Positions 1 to 7,794 of a stretch of 35,467 nucleotides of DNA are shown here, one piece after another; within the stretch, counting starts at the first letter, position 1; every line of letters begins with the position of its first letter. The stretch is from Caldifarciminota bacterium. Lineage in GTDB: Bacteria; Hydrothermota; Hydrothermia; B15-G9; WFZT01. Position numbers and translations under genes: made by a program. The notes below the pieces were generated by a model. That model was given only the letters and a program-made list of their open reading frames with translations, searched no databases and had not been told where the DNA came from. The stretch spans positions 1 through 35,467 of the forward strand of contig JALSOD010000190.1 in NCBI GenBank assembly GCA_026986655.1, written 5' to 3'.

Positions 1-1261
1 TGGCTTTTGGGTTGTTTTCTGCACATAGAACACTAAGGTTAGGCAATAATTCATATAGCATCTTTAAGTGATGACCGCAACCCACATCAAGGGCTTGAAT
101 TTTTTCATCTCCAAAGTGCTTTCTGATGATATAAGCAATAAACAATGCCTGCCGAGCATAACCGGGGTGAAATAGTTCAAAAGCGTTGTATAAACCGACG
201 TTAATCCTCTCTTCGAATGACGTTTTAGGCTTGTAAAATACCTTTACGTCCTTTTCGTATAGTTCAAGGATTATCTTAGGTATTGTGGGATGTCCATGGA
301 TTAGGAGTGCTTCCGATGCCAAGACACTTAGCAAGAATGATGAGCTACTTGTTAAATTTTGTAAATACTTAAACTCCTCTTCAGATAATCTTTGCTTATT
401 AGAAAGTTTAAGAATTTTTACCGCTTCATGGAATTTCTCGTCATTTAAGCTAACTAAATCAAAACTCCTAAAAACTCCCGGAAAGATATTGAATAGATAT
501 ATTAACACTCTGTGATTATCTTCAATTAGGTAGGGTTTTAGGTTTTTTACTTTAAGCGAAGAAAGAATATCTTTTAGTTTTCTTAGATCATCTTTCGTAT
601 ATTCTCCATGAAGTTCGATTCTAAACACCGGGATGCCTAAAAGACATTCTTCACTTAGCCTGCTCAACAAAGATTTTAAGCCATCCCATTCAACATTGTC
701 GTCTGGAAACGGCCTAACGTATTGACTATAAGGATCCTCAAGCGATGGATATTTTATTGTAATTATTGCCGTTGCTCCTTCATCCATAGCCATGTATATG
801 TGGGGCACATCAGCTCTGAATTCCATCTCTTCTCCAGCTTTTAAGAGCTTAGGAGATGATATCGAACCCACTAACATGCTACCATTCACTACGAGAATCT
901 TCTCGATCACTCCTTTTTGATGGGGATTCGCCCTTCTGACACTTCTCGGATTTAAAATCATCTTGTAAACTTCAATTTTCGGCTCACCCTCCGATCGTTC
1001 GATAAGCCGAACGGTTATTCCAGACTCATCAACCTCCTTAAATTCTTCTGGAAGAAGATCTCCGAATGGAACATTAAGGGCATCTGCTATTGCCCATAAT
1101 GTAGATATTGTAGGATTTGCATCCCCAGATTCTATCGCAGATAGCGTTGATTTTGAAATTCCAGCAATTTCAGCAAGACCTGACAATGTAATTCCTCTTT
1201 CCCTTCTTAATTTGGATATCCTCCTTCCAACAGCTACTAATAGAGTATCCTTTTTATCCAC
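1..1261 (-). CDS. XRE-family HTH / cupin / SAM-methyltransferase fusion regulator (3' end cut by window)
   Basis: About 420 residues are readable and the frame runs off the window edge at base 1. Residues ~5-60 form a Cro/C1-type HTH (GITLSGLAEIAGISKSTLSAIESG). Residues ~95-175 look like a cupin beta-barrel containing a PHIYMAMDEGA stretch. Near residue 400 there is a class I methyltransferase motif I, ALDVGCGHH. The start is GTG at 1261 because GAGGTGA lies 6-7 nt upstream. HTH-cupin regulators usually sense a small ligand through the cupin; the C-terminal methyltransferase is an unusual addition and its substrate cannot be read from sequence. Likely autoregulated through the dyad at 1285-1304. 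Confidence 0.75.
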   Translation of the reverse strand, partial: MDKKDTLLVAVGRRISKLRRERGITLSGLAEIAGISKSTLSAIESGDANPTISTLWAIADALNVPFGDLLPEEFKEVDESGITVRLIERSEGEPKIEVYKMILNPRSVRRANPHQKGVIEKILVVNGSMLVGSISSPKLLKAGEEMEFRADVPHIYMAMDEGATAIITIKYPSLEDPYSQYVRPFPDDNVEWDGLKSLLSRLSEECLLGIPVFRIELHGEYTKDDLRKLKDILSSLKVKNLKPYLIEDNHRVLIYLFNIFPGVFRSFDLVSLNDEKFHEAVKILKLSNKQRLSEEEFKYLQNLTSSSSFLLSVLASEALLIHGHPTIPKIILELYEKDVKVFYKPKTSFEERINVGLYNAFELFHPGYARQALFIAYIIRKHFGDEKIQALDVGCGHHLKMLYELLPNLSVLCAENNPKA

Positions 1262-1284
1262 TATATTCACCTCACTTTATTGTG

Positions 1285-1304
1285 TTGTTCGTTATACAGA
1301 ACAA
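1285..1304. promoter_or_regulatory. Dyad operator overlapping the promoter of the XRE-cupin gene
   Basis: TTGTTC (1285-1290) and GAACAA (1299-1304) are perfect 6-bp inverted arms around an 8-bp A/T-rich centre holding a TATA-like TGTATAA on the minus strand. It lies 24-43 bp upstream of the GTG start of the HTH gene. This is the expected arrangement for autorepression by an XRE dimer; the protein-site link is inference. Confidence 0.55.
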
Positions 1305-1503
1305 AAGGGTATATATGGTTTGCTGTAACGGGCGGGCATGTCTATTGTCTTACCACCTCTACATTAACACTCAGCAAAACCCCTAAAGCAATCAAACAGC
1401 AGTCATAACAAAGAAGTAGGATGTTGAATATATTTCCGTAATTTATAGATCTTTCATAACTTTGAGAGTTGAGCAATCGTTACAAAGCAACTTTTACCTA
1501 TTT

Positions 1504-1716
1504 TTACGGATTAGGTCTGTGTAGTCCTTTTAGTCTTTTTGTAGCCTGATGGAATTCTTCAATAAGGTAATAAGCTTCGATTCCATACTTTTTGGCATTA
1601 TTTGCCATAACCTTGTCGTTCGTTACCAAGTTAGCTTTGCTGTTGCTATAGAGTAAGAGTCTACAGCTCTACAATGAGTTTTGATCGCGACATCTATAGC
1701 GATGCTGTGAAGATCT
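1504..1716 (-). pseudogene. C-terminal remnant of a PIN-domain (VapC-like) toxin
   Basis: Minus-strand translation gives AIKTHCRAVDSYSIATAKL, then after a frame change LVTNDKVMANNAKKYGIEAYYL and a stop at 1504. These match the last two motifs of PIN nucleases (the VD..SIATA helix and the TND acidic strand). The N-terminal half with the first catalytic Asp is missing and the two parts are in different frames, so this is a dead fragment. It abuts the stop of the DUF6788 gene upstream on the same strand. No antitoxin is recognisable. Confidence 0.6.
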
Positions 1717-1718
1717 CC

Positions 1719-2099
1719 CTACTCTCTTCCACCACTTTTCAAGTCCAACTGCAAAAGTTCACGCTTCTCCTTTTCGATTTCTCTAAGCCTTCTGGAAATT
1801 TCCTTAGCCCTCTTAACGTTTCGGAACTCCTTAGGAACTTCTTTTCCCAAGTACTTCCACTTAGTCTTACCGCCTTCTTTCCAGACCAAGTAGTAATAGG
1901 GACCGTGAGGACACCTTCTACAACCTTCTTTTCCGCACTTAACGTATTTGACGACAATACTTCCATTTGGATAACCGCCAAGCTCTTCGAGTTCTTTCAA
2001 CAATTTTCTCTCCTCTTCTTCAAGCTCTTTCAACCTTCTTTTCCGTTCTTCAATCTCTTCTAACGCCCTTCTCAACTTCTTCTCTATGTTTTCTAACAT
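1719..2099 (-). CDS. DUF6788-type small zinc protein, copy 1
   Basis: 126 residues. Residues 1-40 are a highly charged Glu/Arg/Lys helix that should form a coiled coil. Residues ~48-85 hold the family core, with C55, C60, C63 and H65 in KYVKCGKEGCRRCPHGPYYY, a likely single zinc site. The C-terminus is again charged helix. Function of the family is unknown. The ATG at 2099 lies only 3 nt from the end of the double dyad at 2103-2191, whose half-site also supplies an AGGTAA Shine-Dalgarno-like sequence. A paralogue is at 27249-27632 and a decayed one at 29225-29411, each with the same upstream dyads. This suggests autoregulation (inference). Confidence 0.75.
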   Translation of the reverse strand: MLENIEKKLRRALEEIEERKRRLKELEEEERKLLKELEELGGYPNGSIVVKYVKCGKEGCRRCPHGPYYYLVWKEGGKTKWKYLGKEVPKEFRNVKRAKEISRRLREIEKEKRELLQLDLKSGGRE

Positions 2100-2102
2100 G
2101 AT

Positions 2103-2191
2103 CTTACCTAACCGATAACGTATTTACCACTTGCGGTTTGGTAAGAGTCTTACCTAACCTCGACAGTAAAATCGTCTATAAGTTTGGTAAG
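2103..2191. promoter_or_regulatory. Double long-spaced dyad (CTTACCTAAC-N23-GTTTGGTAAG, twice) at the divergent DUF6788/ATPase promoter region
   Basis: Dyad A runs 2103-2145 and dyad B 2149-2191. In both, CTTACCTAAC and GTTTGGTAAG are separated by exactly 23 bp, with 3 bp between the dyads, so the two inner half-sites form a tight inverted repeat. The spacer of A carries a minus-strand TATA-like GTAAATAC placed for transcription of the gene starting at 2099. A separate TATA-like CTTAAATAA at ~2221 serves the plus-strand ATPase gene. The same architecture recurs at 27612-27704 and 29415-29499. Confidence 0.75.
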
Positions 2192-2259
2192 ATCAACTCG
2201 AATAAAACAAACCTCAAAATCTTAAATAATATCCCGACGAATCCAATTGAGGGATAAAC

Positions 2260-3300
2260 ATGGATATAGTTTTTCACGACAGGGAGAAGGAGATCGAAGA
2301 GATAACGAGAATTCTAAAGAGTAGACCCGATTTAATCACGTTCGTCTATGGGCCGATAAATTCTGGGAAGTCGAGTTTGATGGATGAAGTGGTAAGGAGG
2401 TTACCGGAAAATTTCGTAACGTTTTTCATAGATTTGAGGGCGCACGTAGTTACGAACGTCGAAGAGTTTTACGATGTTCTTTTCAGCTACGAGGTAGGGT
2501 TGAAGAGAAAGATAACCAAGTTTAGCGACGTTATATCTTCTCTGGTATCTTCTGCAGTTAGAGTTTATTCGGGATTTCCTTTACCGGAGAGCCTGATTAG
2601 CAAAGTTCTGACGAAAGATAAACCTAAAAACGCATTCACCTACATCTTCAACGTCTTACAGGAACTTAAATCCAAAGGCAAAAGTCCCGTTATAATACTG
2701 GATGAACTTCAAGTCATAGGCGACCTAAAAATCGACGGACCGCTTATCTACGAACTCTTCAACTTCTTCGTAACCATCTCAAAACGCTACCACCTCGCCC
2801 ACGTCTTCGCTATCACTTCCGACTCACTCTTCATCGAGAAAGTTCACTCCGAAGCGATGCTCCACGGGAGATGCGATTACCTCTTAGTGGATGACTTCGA
2901 CTACGATACCACCAAAGAATTTCTGCAAAAATACGGATTTAGCCGGGAAGAGATCGAGTTAGCTTGGGAATACTTAGGCGGAAAACCGGTTTACTTGGTA
3001 GGAGCTATCAAGAACAAAGACAGGTTGAGAGAGTTTTGTGAGAACGTGCTAAAGGTAAGGTTCAGCCAGATTTTAGACACGATTTACGGAATTGAGGGTA
3101 AATTGTTCGAAGATGTTCTGAGCTACTTTAGAGAGATTTCGGAGAAAGAATCAGTGAGATATAGGAAGATCGACGAAGCTCTCAGGTTCTGCGTTAGGAA
3201 CAACATCCTGTTCTTGGATCCGGTAGAAAGAATCGTTAAGCCTCAGTCCCGCACAGACCTCCTCGCTATCAGAAAAGTCCTAAGCGAGATCCGTGATTAG
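2260..3300 (+). CDS. Archaeal P-loop ATPase (ATPase_2 / MJ-type AAA family)
   Basis: 346 residues. The N-terminus HDREKEIEEITRIL is the usual opening of the archaeal ATPase_2 family. Walker A is GPINSGKS (31-38), and Walker B with the catalytic Glu is VIILDEL (144-150). The C-terminal ~90 residues look like the winged-helix end of this family. The ATG at 2260 follows TTGAGGGA and a TATA-like element ~35 bp upstream. These ATPases are STAND-like and often tied to mobile or signalling loci; no specific role is visible. A decayed start of a paralogue is at 29551-29601, next to a decayed DUF6788 gene, so ATPase and DUF6788 appear to be an ancestral divergent pair. Confidence 0.85.
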   Translation: MDIVFHDREKEIEEITRILKSRPDLITFVYGPINSGKSSLMDEVVRRLPENFVTFFIDLRAHVVTNVEEFYDVLFSYEVGLKRKITKFSDVISSLVSSAVRVYSGFPLPESLISKVLTKDKPKNAFTYIFNVLQELKSKGKSPVIILDELQVIGDLKIDGPLIYELFNFFVTISKRYHLAHVFAITSDSLFIEKVHSEAMLHGRCDYLLVDDFDYDTTKEFLQKYGFSREEIELAWEYLGGKPVYLVGAIKNKDRLREFCENVLKVRFSQILDTIYGIEGKLFEDVLSYFREISEKESVRYRKIDEALRFCVRNNILFLDPVERIVKPQSRTDLLAIRKVLSEIRD

Positions 3301-3356
3301 ATTAGGAGTGGAAATTACTTAGAGCAGGGCGAAACCGATTGATTTACCAGAGTTCA

Positions 3357-4178
3357 TTAAATCACTCGTAAACTGAAGTCGAGCCATTTTGAGGAGTGGG
3401 TTATGTATCCTGACGATATCACGTCCACACCAGTTTTAGCGTAACACTCGACGTTATCAGGGGTAATTCCGCCTGAGGCCTCTAATAGCACGCGATCTCT
3501 TAAACTTCTTTTTTCGAGCTCTCTTACGGCGGATTCCACCTCCTCGACGCTCATGTTATCAAACATTATTATGTCGACATTCATCTCTGCAACTTTAACA
3601 GCTTCATCCACAGTTTTAACTTCTACTTCAACTTTCTTGGTGAAAGATGTTTTTGCAAACTCGATGGCCTTCTCCAATCCGAAAATTCTGATGAGATTAC
3701 GCTTTACTATGACGCAGTCTCCGAGGGAATATCTGTGCGGATCGCCTCCACCGATCTCTATCGCCATCTTTTCGAACAGCCTAAAGCCCGGAGTTGTTTT
3801 CCTCGTTCCGGCTATTATCACGTTCGGATTAACCCTCCTTGCCTTCTCCACCATCTTTGCGACTGTGGTCGCTATCCCACTCATCCTCATTAGTATGTTT
3901 AAAGCCGTTCTCTCAACCTCGAATATCTCTTTGGCGTTGCCATCAACACGAATAACCACATCTCCTCTCCTCACTTTACTTCCATCCTCAACTTCAGCCA
4001 CGGCATCAACGCCTACGAGATCGAAGAGAATCCTTAACACTTCAACTCCTGCAACAACCCCCTCATCCTTCGAAACTATCTCCGCCCTAATTGCTTTGTC
4101 CGGAATTCTCAAAGCATTTCCCGTTGCGAGATCCTCTTCAAGATATTCGAGCAGTTTCTTCCTTATAATCGCTTTCAA
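3357..4178 (-). CDS. nadC: Nicotinate-nucleotide pyrophosphorylase (quinolinate phosphoribosyltransferase)
   Basis: Converts quinolinate and PRPP to nicotinate mononucleotide, the third step of de novo NAD synthesis, in the cytoplasm. 273 residues is the normal family length. Diagnostic motifs are GTRKTTPG (124-131), GGGDPHR (143-149) and the C-terminal ASGGI and SSGYITHS segments that build the phosphate site. The start overlaps the nadX stop by 4 bp (ATGA), so translation is coupled. Third gene of the nadA-nadX-nadC operon. Confidence 0.95.
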   Translation of the reverse strand: MKAIIRKKLLEYLEEDLATGNALRIPDKAIRAEIVSKDEGVVAGVEVLRILFDLVGVDAVAEVEDGSKVRRGDVVIRVDGNAKEIFEVERTALNILMRMSGIATTVAKMVEKARRVNPNVIIAGTRKTTPGFRLFEKMAIEIGGGDPHRYSLGDCVIVKRNLIRIFGLEKAIEFAKTSFTKKVEVEVKTVDEAVKVAEMNVDIIMFDNMSVEEVESAVRELEKRSLRDRVLLEASGGITPDNVECYAKTGVDVISSGYITHSSKWLDFSLRVI

Positions 4179-4927
4179 GTCCCTATCACCACCACTCCTT
4201 CCAAATCCTTAAGCAACCTCACAGCCGAAAGCGCAGCCAAAAGACTCGTCCTATCGTTCATCTTCACATTCTTAGTGATCGTCACAATTTCTCCGAAATC
4301 CCCCCTCACCCTAATCTCGTGAACATTTTTCTCCACATCGGGATCGGCGATTATCTTCACCCTAGTTCTCTCATATCCGACTCCGGCCAAGCTCAGAGTT
4401 GCCGCGATGTTCACGTTCTGGGGGAACAACCTTATGGCATCTTTTGCACTGCCCTCAAATAAGATCGTCGGCTTTTCTGTTCTCAATCCGAAGGCCTTTG
4501 GGTTCTTCCTTGTTATGAGCTCCACTTCCGCAATCATATCGGATACGGCCTTAACGCCATCTATCCCCACGATAGCTCCAGACGGAATGTATACCCTTTT
4601 GCCGTTTCTTCTCGCAACTCTCTCAAGCTTCTTTAGGAACTTTTCATCCAATGCACCAACGCTCAACACCATTAAATCCTTTCCCGACTCAAGTATCCTT
4701 TCCCCATAATCCCTCACAGCCTTTTGTGATGCAGCCTCAACGACCAAGTCCATTTCCAAAGATACGAATTCCTCAAAGCTTTTAGCAACCTTGGGCTTGA
4801 ATTTGAGCTCTTCGGCAAGCCTCACTGCCTTATCCCTAACCACATCGAACAATGCAACGACTCTTCCATCCATCACCTTGGCTATGAACGATCCTATTGC
4901 CCCGCAACCTATTATTCCAATCTTCAT
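4175..4927 (-). CDS. nadX: L-aspartate dehydrogenase
   Basis: Oxidises L-aspartate to iminoaspartate with NAD(P)+, feeding quinolinate synthase. It replaces the oxygen-dependent L-aspartate oxidase (NadB), as suits an anaerobe. 250 residues with a Rossmann GCGAIG at 7-12, the family segment SGAIVGIDG (116-124) and NVHEIRV around H203, the likely catalytic His. It overlaps nadA by 4 bp upstream and nadC by 4 bp downstream. Archaeoglobus has a well-characterised enzyme of this family, in line with the proposed host. Confidence 0.93.
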   Translation of the reverse strand: MKIGIIGCGAIGSFIAKVMDGRVVALFDVVRDKAVRLAEELKFKPKVAKSFEEFVSLEMDLVVEAASQKAVRDYGERILESGKDLMVLSVGALDEKFLKKLERVARRNGKRVYIPSGAIVGIDGVKAVSDMIAEVELITRKNPKAFGLRTEKPTILFEGSAKDAIRLFPQNVNIAATLSLAGVGYERTRVKIIADPDVEKNVHEIRVRGDFGEIVTITKNVKMNDRTSLLAALSAVRLLKDLEGVVVIGT

Positions 4928-5820
4928 GACCTTCCACCCCTCGAAATCTCCATCATTCGCTCTATAGCTCTCTTAGCCTTTCTCGCCACATCACTCGGAA
5001 CTTCTACTACATTTCTCTCCTCCCTCAAAGCCCTTAAAACATCCCTAAGCGTGTTCATCTTCATCTCTCTGCATATCACGCATTTCAAAGGATCTACTCG
5101 ATAACCTTCCGCCTTAAGCCTCTCTATCAGCCCGATCTCAGTTCCTATTACCGCACTTCCATGCTTTCTGACGAACTCCACCATCTGGCTCGTGGAACCA
5201 ATGTAATCCGACAACAGCTGAACTTCGGGGTTGCATTCAGGATGAACTATTATTGGAACTCCCTTAGCCTTAGCCCTAATAACATCCGATCTATCGAATT
5301 GGACGTGGACGTAGCAATGCCCACCCTCGGGAACGGGAATAACTCTCTTTTTAGTCTTCCATTCCGCAAACCAAGCCAAATTCCTATCCGGCCCAAGCAA
5401 AACTTCGTCGGAATTAAGCGATTTCACAACTCTAACAACGTTTGCGGAGGTGCAACATATATCCGCTTCCGCCTTAACTTCCGCATAAGTGTTGACGTAG
5501 GCTACAAATGGTAACCCATTTTCCTTCGCCTTATCGACCATTTCAGCATTGAGCTGCGATGCCATAGGACACTTAGCTTCCACTGGAATCAGAACAGTCT
5601 TCTCTGGATTCAAAATGGCTGCCGTTTCCGCCATGAAATCCACTCCGCAAAATATTATAACATCCGCATCCGTCTTCGATGCCATTACGGACAACTCCAA
5701 ACTATCGCCTACGAAATCCGCTATCTTCTGAATTTCCAAACGTTGATAGCTGTGCGCCAGTATAACTGCATTCTTCTCCTTCTTTAGTCTAATTATCTCC
5801 TTCACTAAATTCGAACACAT
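4924..5820 (-). CDS. nadA: Quinolinate synthase A
   Basis: Condenses iminoaspartate with dihydroxyacetone phosphate to quinolinate using a [4Fe-4S] cluster. 298 residues from the ATG at 5820. Likely cluster ligands are C84 (KCPMA), C169 (EGGHCYVH) and C250 (CREMK), matching the spacing in archaeal NadA. Other landmarks are AHSYQ, the HPECNPEV segment and GTEIG. A GTG four codons upstream (5832) is possible, but the TATA box CTTATAAGG at ~5847-5855 predicts transcription starting near 5824, downstream of the GTG. The start codon lies inside a palindromic operator (5812-5839). Confidence 0.95.
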   Translation of the reverse strand: MCSNLVKEIIRLKKEKNAVILAHSYQRLEIQKIADFVGDSLELSVMASKTDADVIIFCGVDFMAETAAILNPEKTVLIPVEAKCPMASQLNAEMVDKAKENGLPFVAYVNTYAEVKAEADICCTSANVVRVVKSLNSDEVLLGPDRNLAWFAEWKTKKRVIPVPEGGHCYVHVQFDRSDVIRAKAKGVPIIVHPECNPEVQLLSDYIGSTSQMVEFVRKHGSAVIGTEIGLIERLKAEGYRVDPLKCVICREMKMNTLRDVLRALREERNVVEVPSDVARKAKRAIERMMEISRGGRS

Positions 5821-5839
5821 GTTCGCGAACACGTGTTCG
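5812..5839. promoter_or_regulatory. Two abutting 14-bp palindromes over the nadA start (candidate NAD-operon operator)
   Basis: 5812-5825 is CGAACACATGTTCG and 5826-5839 is CGAACACGTGTTCG. The second is a perfect palindrome and the first differs at one position, where it accommodates the ATG. They sit directly downstream of the TATA box at 5848-5853, so a bound protein would block transcription start. No regulator gene is adjacent; a trans-acting NAD or niacin sensor is inferred. Confidence 0.65.
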
Positions 5840-5982
5840 GTTAAGCCTTATAAGGTTAACGGTAGTTCCGAATGATCGTATGACGGTTCTGCAGATTCTC
5901 CACCATTTACAACCTTTGTAAACTTTCCTTACCCATACCGGCAAAGCTTTGTCTAATTTCCTTTTGACGTAACTCCGATCCA

Positions 5983-6339
5983 CTACGAAATTAATCCTGA
6001 TGGAAAGCAGAAATAGAGCGAATTCGTCGCCGATATTCCTGGATTTCGACACGCTTTACCCTTCTCGTAAGGACAAAACCTGCAAACGTCGTCAGCACTT
6101 TCAACAACTCCAACCTGCCTCTTCTTCAGGACCCTAAACATGTTCTTAACAAAACTCCGATTGTGCCCCTCTTCTGTTCTGGCTATCTGCTACTTCCATA
6201 AACAGTAAACGTTTCCTTCAATCTTGTCGAAAGTATTTCCTCCCCTGAAAATTGAATATTCGTAAGTCGGTACCTCTTTCTCGTAATTCTCGTAACAACC
6301 AAATGTCATGCAGTTTAAACAGAAGTTAGCTTTGATCAT
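5983..6339 (-). pseudogene. Broken Cys-rich protein gene
   Basis: From the ATG at 6339 the minus strand reads MIKANFCLNCMTFGCYENYE onward for 49 codons to an in-frame TAG. The same frame then continues with SFVKNMFRVLKKRQVGVVES and the cysteine motif VCRFCPYEKGKAC before stopping at 5983. The multiple CxxC pairs suggest a lost metal-binding protein. I do not recognise the family. The internal stop and the loss of a clear C-terminus indicate decay. An overlapping open frame at 5789-6052 is probably a by-product. Confidence 0.45.
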
Positions 6340-6378
6340 AGCAACTTAATAGGATGAGCAGTAAAGAGGTGTTAGAAA

Positions 6379-6686
6379 ATGGAGACGTTTGTTTATGTAA
6401 TGGATGAGTATATCCCAACCGATCTGACTAAGAAAGAGGTTTTAGAAGCCTTTAAAGAGACAAGCTGAAACCTTTTGAATTCGTAAGAGATATCGTTGAG
6501 GATAAAGGTGTCGAAGGGATAAGCGATATAACATTCTACAATGCCTATTTTAAGCGTGATGAGTTTTTAATCGAATACTTAGTTGATTTTAGTGCAGGTA
6601 CAATTGCCGTTAAAGTCATAGGTTCCAGCGATCCGAGAAGAATGCTCGTAGAGTACTATAGATATATCCAGCAAACTAAAGCTTAA
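6379..6686 (+). pseudogene. Small protein gene broken by a frameshift
   Basis: An ATG at 6379 opens METFVYVMDEYIPTDLTKKE to a TGA after 29 codons. A different frame then continues at once with KLKPFEFVRDIVEDKGVEGI and runs 70 residues to a TAA at 6684-6686. Together they would form a ~100-residue alpha/beta protein of unknown family. The join lies at the sequence GACAAGCTGAAACC and looks like a single-base indel. The 3' end overlaps the convergent DUF4406-like gene by 11 bp. Confidence 0.45.
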
Positions 6687-6984
6687 TCCATCTGATCTTA
6701 TCTTCACCCTTTATCTTCTTGAAATACTCAATCTCTTCTCTCATTCCCTCCGTAATCTCATCTCCAAAAACCCAAAGTTCATCACAAAATTCGAGCAATT
6801 TCTTGTTCATATCTAAAGCTTTTCTTCGATCTTCTGGATTGTAATCATCCATGAACTGGCTAAAGTAGACGTGAGGAGCTATTGGAATATAGCCCATATC
6901 AACGAGCATCCTACAATACTTCTTTGCCTTCTCGATGTTCTCTTGCTTTCCTTGAAAAGGAGAGCAGACAAATACAATCTTCAT
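6676..6984 (-). CDS. DUF4406/DUF7768-like nucleotide-binding protein
   Basis: 102 residues. It opens with MKIVFVCSPFQGKQENIEKA, then GYIPIAPHVYFSQFMDD, CDELWVFGDEITEGMREEIE and an amphipathic end. These are the landmarks of the small Rossmann-like DUF4406/DUF7768 group, related to nucleoside 2-deoxyribosyltransferases and commonly found in phages and mobile islands. Substrate unknown. It is divergent from the TA pair at 7040 and shares its A/T-rich promoter. A C-terminal remnant of a paralogue is at 29645-29710. Confidence 0.75.
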   Translation of the reverse strand: MKIVFVCSPFQGKQENIEKAKKYCRMLVDMGYIPIAPHVYFSQFMDDYNPEDRRKALDMNKKLLEFCDELWVFGDEITEGMREEIEYFKKIKGEDKIRWIKL

Positions 6985-6999
6985 CGTTGTTTTCTAATT

Positions 7000-7018
7000 G
7001 GGATTAAATATATAACGT
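7000..7018. promoter_or_regulatory. Shared TATA region between divergent DUF4406-like and TA genes
   Basis: GGATTAAATATATAACG is a near-symmetric TATA element about 25-30 bp from both start codons (6984 on the minus strand, 7040 on the plus strand). It can drive both genes from nearly leaderless transcripts. No flanking operator dyad is obvious. Confidence 0.45.
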
Positions 7019-7039
7019 ATGCTTTACGAGTGGATATTA

Positions 7040-7300
7040 ATGGAAGAGATATTAGTTAAAGTTCCTAAGGATTTGGTTAGGATTCTGAAAGTGAGAGATG
7101 AGGACGTTCCGAAACTCGTCAGGCTCTACTTAGCTATTGAGCTTTATAGGGAAGGAAAGGTCAGCTTAGGAAAAGCCGCTGAGATAGCTGGAGTTAGCAA
7201 GTGGGAAATGATGGAAATCCTAGCATCCAAGAATATTCCGATACAGTACAGCGTAGATGATTTAGAGAAGGACATAAAGACATTGGAAGAGATATTATGA
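7040..7300 (+). CDS. UPF0175-type antitoxin, TA pair 1
   Basis: 86 residues from the ATG at 7040, giving MEEILVKVPKDLVRIL. A start at 7019 is possible but adds residues the homologues in this window lack. The central segment GKVSLGKAAEIAGVSKWEMMEIL is the helix-turn-helix of the UPF0175 family, followed by the NIPIQYSVDDLEKDI tail. The stop overlaps the toxin start (ATGA). Its role is to neutralise the DUF3368 toxin and probably to repress the operon; this is known for type II TA systems in general and inferred here. Confidence 0.85.
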   Translation: MEEILVKVPKDLVRILKVRDEDVPKLVRLYLAIELYREGKVSLGKAAEIAGVSKWEMMEILASKNIPIQYSVDDLEKDIKTLEEIL

Positions 7301-7794
7301 TCGTAGTTTCAAATTCTAGTCCTCTAATTGCATTAGCTAAGATCGGGAAATTGTATATTCTAAGAGAACTCTTTAAAGAGATTATAATTCCGAAAGCTGT
7401 TTGGAATGAGGTTGTTGTTAAAGGCAAAGGAAAGCCAGGAGCTGAAGAGGTAGAAAAAGCGGAGTGGATTAAAGTCAGAGAAGTTAAGGATAGGCTTAGC
7501 GTTGAAGTTCTAAAGGGGGAAATAGAGATTGGAGAGGCAGAGGCAATAATTCTAGCAAAAGAGCTTAATGCTGATTTACTCATAATGGATGAGAAGATAC
7601 CAAGGATTATTGCCGAATCCATTGGCTTGAGAGTTATTGGTTCTCTTGCAATTCTCTATATTGCTAAGAAAAGAGGATTGATCAAGGAAGATTTCGACGA
7701 AATCGTTAAAGAATTGAGAGCTAGGGGCATTAGATTCAGCGATGACGTAATTAATAGACTAAAGCAAAAGTGGAAGAATAAAAACCTATTCTAA
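7297..7794 (+). CDS. DUF3368 PIN-like toxin, TA pair 1
   Basis: 165 residues. The N-terminus VVSNSSPLIALAKIGKL carries the variant PIN opening (D replaced by SNSSP) typical of DUF3368. EIGEAEAIILAKEL and LLIMDEKIPRIIAESIGLRV supply the later acidic residues. Predicted nuclease toxin paired with the overlapping antitoxin upstream. It ends convergently, overlapping by 4 bp the minus-strand Cdc48-N-like gene at 7791-8279. Two paralogous pairs follow within 2.5 kb. Confidence 0.88.
   Translation: MIVVSNSSPLIALAKIGKLYILRELFKEIIIPKAVWNEVVVKGKGKPGAEEVEKAEWIKVREVKDRLSVEVLKGEIEIGEAEAIILAKELNADLLIMDEKIPRIIAESIGLRVIGSLAILYIAKKRGLIKEDFDEIVKELRARGIRFSDDVINRLKQKWKNKNLF

Noticed and set aside
1674..2063. 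Plus-strand 129-residue frame over DUF6788 copy 1
   Set aside because: Antisense shadow of a gene with clear family motifs; Phe/Ser-rich product typical of complement of Glu/Lys-rich coding DNA.
1719..2099. DUF6788 protein as a transposase for the dyads (REP/RAYT-like pair)
   Set aside because: No HUH, DDE or serine-recombinase motif is present in 126 residues; a binding protein fits better, though an element origin for the dyads stays open.
5789..6052. Minus-strand 87-residue frame upstream of nadA
   Set aside because: It runs through the nadA promoter and operator and overlaps the nadA start in another frame; its codons only partly match the broken Cys-rich gene.
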